Below, piece by piece: positions 55,619-64,000 of a stretch of DNA of 64,000 bases. The translations under genes and the position numbers were made by a program. Position 1 is the first letter of the stretch. The number at the start of each line of letters is the position of its first letter. The notes beneath the pieces are model-generated. The model had not been told where the DNA came from and did not search any database. It saw only the letters and a list, made by a program, of their open reading frames with translations. The DNA is from Punica granatum (lineage: Eukaryota > Streptophyta > Magnoliopsida > Myrtales > Lythraceae). The stretch covers positions 36,271,122 through 36,335,121 of the forward strand of contig NC_045129.1 in NCBI RefSeq assembly GCF_007655135.1. Direction: 5' to 3'.

Positions 55619-57010
55619 ATCATATATTAACATATTTTATATTATGTATGAATATATATTAATACATATACTTATTTTGATGTTAATATTTATTTATGAA
55701 ATATTAATTTTTATATTAAAAAATTCAAGATTAAACAATATCTATAAATATAATAAAAAAATTTCATTTATTTCAAATACATTATGTTATATATAAAAAT
55801 TAAAAAAATCAAGAAATTGAATTTTATGATGAGATATTTTGAGAAAATATTTTTTTAAAGAATTCAAATTTTTTGAAAATAAAAATTCAAAAAATATAGA
55901 AAATTCCATATATATCTATAAAATATTATATAACTTGGTTTTAAAAAATAGATATTTAAAAACAATATAATTCATATAGCTCAATAGGTTTGTCCTTGTG
56001 GTTAAATGGTATGATAACTAAGGGGAAGTCTCAGGTTCAAATCACGTCACGAACGCCATACAGGAGAATACTCTCTATTGGGCTATCCGCACGGCCTGTG
56101 GCCGAACTTACATATTCCGTGGGTTTGCAGAGTGTTTACGTGGACCGTAAAATTAGTCGAACAAAACCTAGACACCCTCGCTATTAAGAATATATATATA
56201 TATATATATAATTCATATATATTTTTCTTATTATATATACTAAAAATTGTCCAAATAACTATATATTAATATATCTATATTATGTGTGAATATATAATAA
56301 TATATACTTATTTTGATGTTCATATTTATGCGATGAAATATTATTTTTTATTTTAAAAAATCCAAGATTATGGTGACATATCTTTTAAAAAATATTTTTT
56401 ATTAAAAATATAACTCCAAAAAATTAAAAACATTTTAAAAACCTCGGAAAGTTCCATTTAGAAAATTCATATTGCATTCAACGGCGATCACCATATTAAT
56501 CAAAAGATCGTATGGTATTTTCGATTTTATTAAATTAAATATTATTTCAAAAGATTTTGTTGTTAATTTTACAATTGAATATAATTTAAAATTAAAAAAA
56601 AACTCAAAAAATTAAGAAAATTTCATTCAGAAACGGAGCGTTCGAAGGCCACTTGGGATGAAATATTAATTTTCATATTAAAAAATTCAAGATTATTAAA
56701 TAATATATAAATTATAAAAATTAAAGAAATCAAAAAATCAGATTTTATGATGAGATATTTTTTTAAAATATTTTTTATTATAAATAATTCCGAAAATTGA
56801 AAAATTTTAAAAACCTGGGAAGTCCATTTAGAAAATTTATATTTCTTTTAATTGGAGATCGTTGTAGTATTCAAAAGATTTTATGATATTTTTTATTTTT
56901 TTTAATAAAACATTATTTCAGAAAAATTTGTTGCTAATTTTATAATTAGAGATAATCTAAAATTTTAAGAACTCAAAAAACTGAAAAAGTTCCATTCGGA
57001 AACGGAACAT
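55619..57010. repeat. Decayed tandem array, three copies of about 370-395 bp
   Basis: The same ordered landmarks recur in one orientation: CTTATTTTGATGTT (55671 and 56307), GATGAAATATT or TATGAAATATT (about 55695, 56333, 56658), AAAAAATTCAAGATTA, TGAGATATTTT, TTCCATTTAGAAAATT (about 56452 and 56822) and CATTCRGAAACGGA (about 56617 and 56993). Copies differ by many substitutions and indels. The SINE at 55979-56205 interrupts the first copy. No open frame is conserved among copies, so it behaves like satellite-type DNA. Confidence 0.75.
55979..56205 (+). mobile_element. tRNA-derived SINE with a 14-bp target-site duplication
   Basis: A body of about 210 bp ends in a (TA)n-like tail. It has an RNA polymerase III A box (TGGTTAAATGG at about 56000) and a B box (GGTTCAAATC at about 56034), spaced as in tRNA-derived SINEs. 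The exact 14-base sequence ATATAATTCATATA stands on both sides (55965-55978 and 56206-56219), as expected after LINE-mediated retroposition. The body is far more GC-rich than its surroundings. Family membership was not determined. Confidence 0.85.
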
Positions 57011-57042
57011 TCTGAAACCATCTAGTCGGATCCACCTCGTAC

Positions 57043-57073
<31 letters not shown>

Positions 57074-57235
57074 TTGTTCGGACTTCAGAGTTAATTTTCT
57101 TTTTCTTGATTTTACCAAACATTACCTTACTCCGCTGGTTTCATCGTTTTCCTTCCAAACTGCCGCCCTGTAAATGATGTATGTGAACTTCGCGCTCCAT
57201 CGTAAATCCATAGATATGCACCAGTTCATGGCACC
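57011..57235. other. AT-rich spacer with a (TA)n tract
   Basis: Includes (TA)n at about 57044-57071. No gene is seen. Confidence 0.6.
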
Positions 57236-57360
57236 GAGTTCCAGATACGGACGATGAAATTGAAATATGAATGGCGCATATTTTTCAGTATTCACGGCAC
57301 TGAGTTCCAGATACCGACGATGAAATTGAAATATGAATGGCGCATATTTTTCAGTATCCT
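57236..57360. repeat. 66-bp tandem duplication
   Basis: The unit containing GAGTTCCAGATAC, GACGATGAAATTGAAATATG and GCGCATATTTTTCAGTAT is present twice head to tail with a period of 66 and very few mismatches, so it is recent. Because 66 is a multiple of three, the open frame through it shows a 22-residue repeat, but nothing else supports coding. Confidence 0.9.
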
Positions 57361-57832
57361 AACATCACATTTCACCGGCAACAGCATTACCTTCTTTAAC
57401 CAAAGATGTACACCACTAAATCAAGAGACGAAATCGGTTCAATTGACTTTTACTAACTTACTACCGCCTCCTACGACAAACTGATCGAACCGAAGAAACA
57501 TGTTCACGCCATAAAGAACAATCTGTGGAAAAATTTTGCTCTCTAGTTTCTACCTTAAAGCTGTCCACCCAGTACACAAGCAAGACCACGTTATTGCTGC
57601 TTCCACTTTCTGAAAAGATATACAGGGGCCATCGACCTGATGCCCTCTGCCCCTTTTTCTCTACTCCAACTCATCCAGGAAGCAGAGCAGCAGACTCGGT
57701 CCAAACAAAAAGAATGTGAACTAATGACGATCAAGGTCGACTTAAACAATAAGCTCCTCTCCCTTAAGACACATCTACAGTAGTAACACGAAAGTGAACA
57801 GGAATTACAAACAACCAAAACATACATCGGAA
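57361..57832 (-). other. Probable 3' UTR and flank of the PP2A gene
   Basis: Downstream of the PP2A stop on its strand. No coding frame is supported. Confidence 0.5.
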
Positions 57833-62280
<4,448 letters not shown>

Positions 62281-64000
62281 GAATTTATTTATTTATTTAT
62301 TTATTTTTCTTTTCTTTTTTCCTTTTCAATTCTCACGCGTTGCCACAGATAAGAAAATATTTTCATCAATTTTTTAGTTTATCATAATAGCTTGTGTGGA
62401 AACCAATGTAGAGTGTGACTGAAACGAATGATAATATCAATTATATAGAAAACGACGACGACTTAAATATATAAATATTATACTTAATATAAGCACGTAA
62501 TACTATATTTAAAATAAGTACCGATATTGTCGTATAAAGTCCCAAATGTAATCTACGAATAAAATTTAATTGAGCACTATTAGTTAAAATATATTGTTAT
62601 AAAAAAGGGATTAACTAATTTTATTATATCATATATATATATTAATTTTTTAAAGATTGATTAGTTCAAAATTTATAAATTTATTATATGTGAATTATGA
62701 CGTTATATTAAACATGTATATATATAGAAAATGATTTAATATTAATTATTTTTTGCTTCAACGAAATGGAAATATAGGCGAAACAATTGATGAATCCGTT
62801 AAAATGAGGGACATCATAATAATTAAATAAACTTTAATAGAGCTCACTTTATTATTATTTTTATATAAATTTATAGAGATAAAAGTTGTGCTTGATATCA
62901 TTTTAATAAAAAATGCATGTGCATATTAAAATGATATCATACTTCACTTTTATATGATGTGACTTATTTTAGTTAATTAATTAATATATAGACAGTTAAG
63001 ACATGTTAATTTTGAGATTATTTTGGACACAAAAATGATGAACAATCAAAATTTGTGGCTAAATTTGAAAAAAAAAAAGAAAAGAAGAAAAGGTTAAAAT
63101 AGAAACACGTGTCCTTGTATTATGAAAAGGCCTCAACAACAGTTATAGATATAGTTATATATATATATATATATAAATTATACGTGGCCAAAAAAAAACT
63201 ATTATCTACCTTTTTTCAGTCGGATTATTTAAACTATTTATATATTAGTGCAACCTGAGTTATGTGGACAAATATTATAATTTATCTGGAAAATTGTATT
63301 TTTTGTCAAATTGTTTCCAATATTCATACGAAATTGGGTAATTTATTAATTAATTTATTAAATAATTATAATATACTCGAGCACAAAGAATTTTTTTCGT
63401 TTTTCATTATAATCATTATGAACAAAAAAGTTTAAGAGTTACTTAACAACGAACTGAGAATATTAGGAAAAGGTAGCATATCATCCTTACCCAAGTTTTA
63501 TCTATTAATTTATAATTGATCGAAATATCGAGTGCGCCAAGTGCAAGTTTGCGACGGTGCAACTTAATCGAGAAAATGAAAAAGATACATGTGAAATTTT
63601 GGAATTGTTTATCAGGATGGAAGTACTTTTGTATTGCTTTGATGTAAAATGAATTCTGACATTATTTTCTTGGTTAAAATTTTACAATTTTAGTTGGAAA
63701 TACTCATACAGTCGAAACTCTTGATTTTTTTAAGACCAACATCATATATCTGCGAAAGTAGCTCCTCATCAATATTCTCATGTCGTCTGGTATACTAATC
63801 AAACGCAACAATCTTACACCTTGACTGACCTACGGCCTTGACATTTCATGCGATCGACCAATAATCGAATGCAACGTCTCCTTATAGAAAATTTAAATTA
63901 ATATTCTAACAAATCAAAATGCGACTTTATGTAATTGCAGAGCTCCATAAAATAGTTATACTAATAGGCACAACATTTTAGAAAGTTTTAGCCATAGATA
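62281..64000. other. AT-rich intergenic DNA, no gene seen
   Basis: Begins with an (ATTT)n tract (about 62285-62306), then very AT-rich DNA with (TA)n at about 63154-63176. No protein-like frame or defined repeat is seen up to the window end. Confidence 0.6.

Noticed and set aside
54525..57832. Possible CLE peptide gene expected from Arabidopsis neighbours of PP2A-5
   Set aside because: I looked for a short frame ending in a CLE-type dodecapeptide and saw none. The interval is AT-rich repeat DNA.

Overview
This window is nuclear DNA from a flowering plant, most likely a core eudicot. The genes are intron-rich with GT-AG junctions, have GC-rich exons, and sit in very AT-rich intergenic DNA full of (TA)n tracts, MITEs and a SINE. 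All eight intact genes are recognisable plant families. I cannot name the species from the sequence. I found no prokaryotic operon, CRISPR array, virus or organelle insertion, and no clearly new multi-gene system.

Layout. 1-4.3 kb: AT-rich DNA without a gene. 4.33-4.85 kb (-): a frameshifted glycine-rich RNA-binding protein pseudogene. 5.8-11.3 kb (+): ISE2-type DExH RNA helicase, 8 exons, 1169 aa. 13.9-22.0 kb (+): SIN3-like corepressor, 21 exons, 1393 aa, followed by a 51-base G run. 22-32 kb: intergenic, with a diverged tandem duplication, a Tourist-like MITE and an 867-bp Mutator-like foldback element. 32.3-34.9 kb (+): TORTIFOLIA1-like microtubule-associated protein, 4 exons, 644 aa. 35-42 kb: intergenic, with a second Tourist-like MITE, telomere-like DNA and short tandem repeats. 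42.7-44.6 kb (+): GT92 glycosyltransferase, one exon, 619 aa. 45.3-47.3 kb (-): CCB4, a cytochrome b6f haem-assembly factor, whose first exon has a frame problem. 49.3-51.1 kb (+): BIR3/BIR4-like LRR receptor pseudokinase, one exon, 594 aa. 52.9-54.5 kb (+): small type I membrane protein of unknown function, 4 exons, 207 aa. 55.6-57.0 kb: a decayed tandem array carrying a young SINE. 57.8-61.9 kb (-): PP2A catalytic subunit, 6 exons, 306 aa. The rest to 64 kb is AT-rich and gene-free.

The genes do not form one pathway. They cover chloroplast RNA metabolism (ISE2), chromatin repression (SNL), microtubules (TOR1L), cell-wall glycan synthesis (GT92), b6f assembly (CCB4), immune and brassinosteroid receptor control (BIR) and protein dephosphorylation (PP2A). 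What links them is ancestry. From memory, Arabidopsis keeps the same families as neighbours in several paralogous segments (At1g69960-At1g70070, At1g59830-At1g59850, At1g27190-At1g27210), so this looks like a nearly unbroken ancestral block. Exon coordinates were derived by hand from splice signals, reading-frame phase and recalled family sequences; all internal phases close except at the CCB4 N-terminus.
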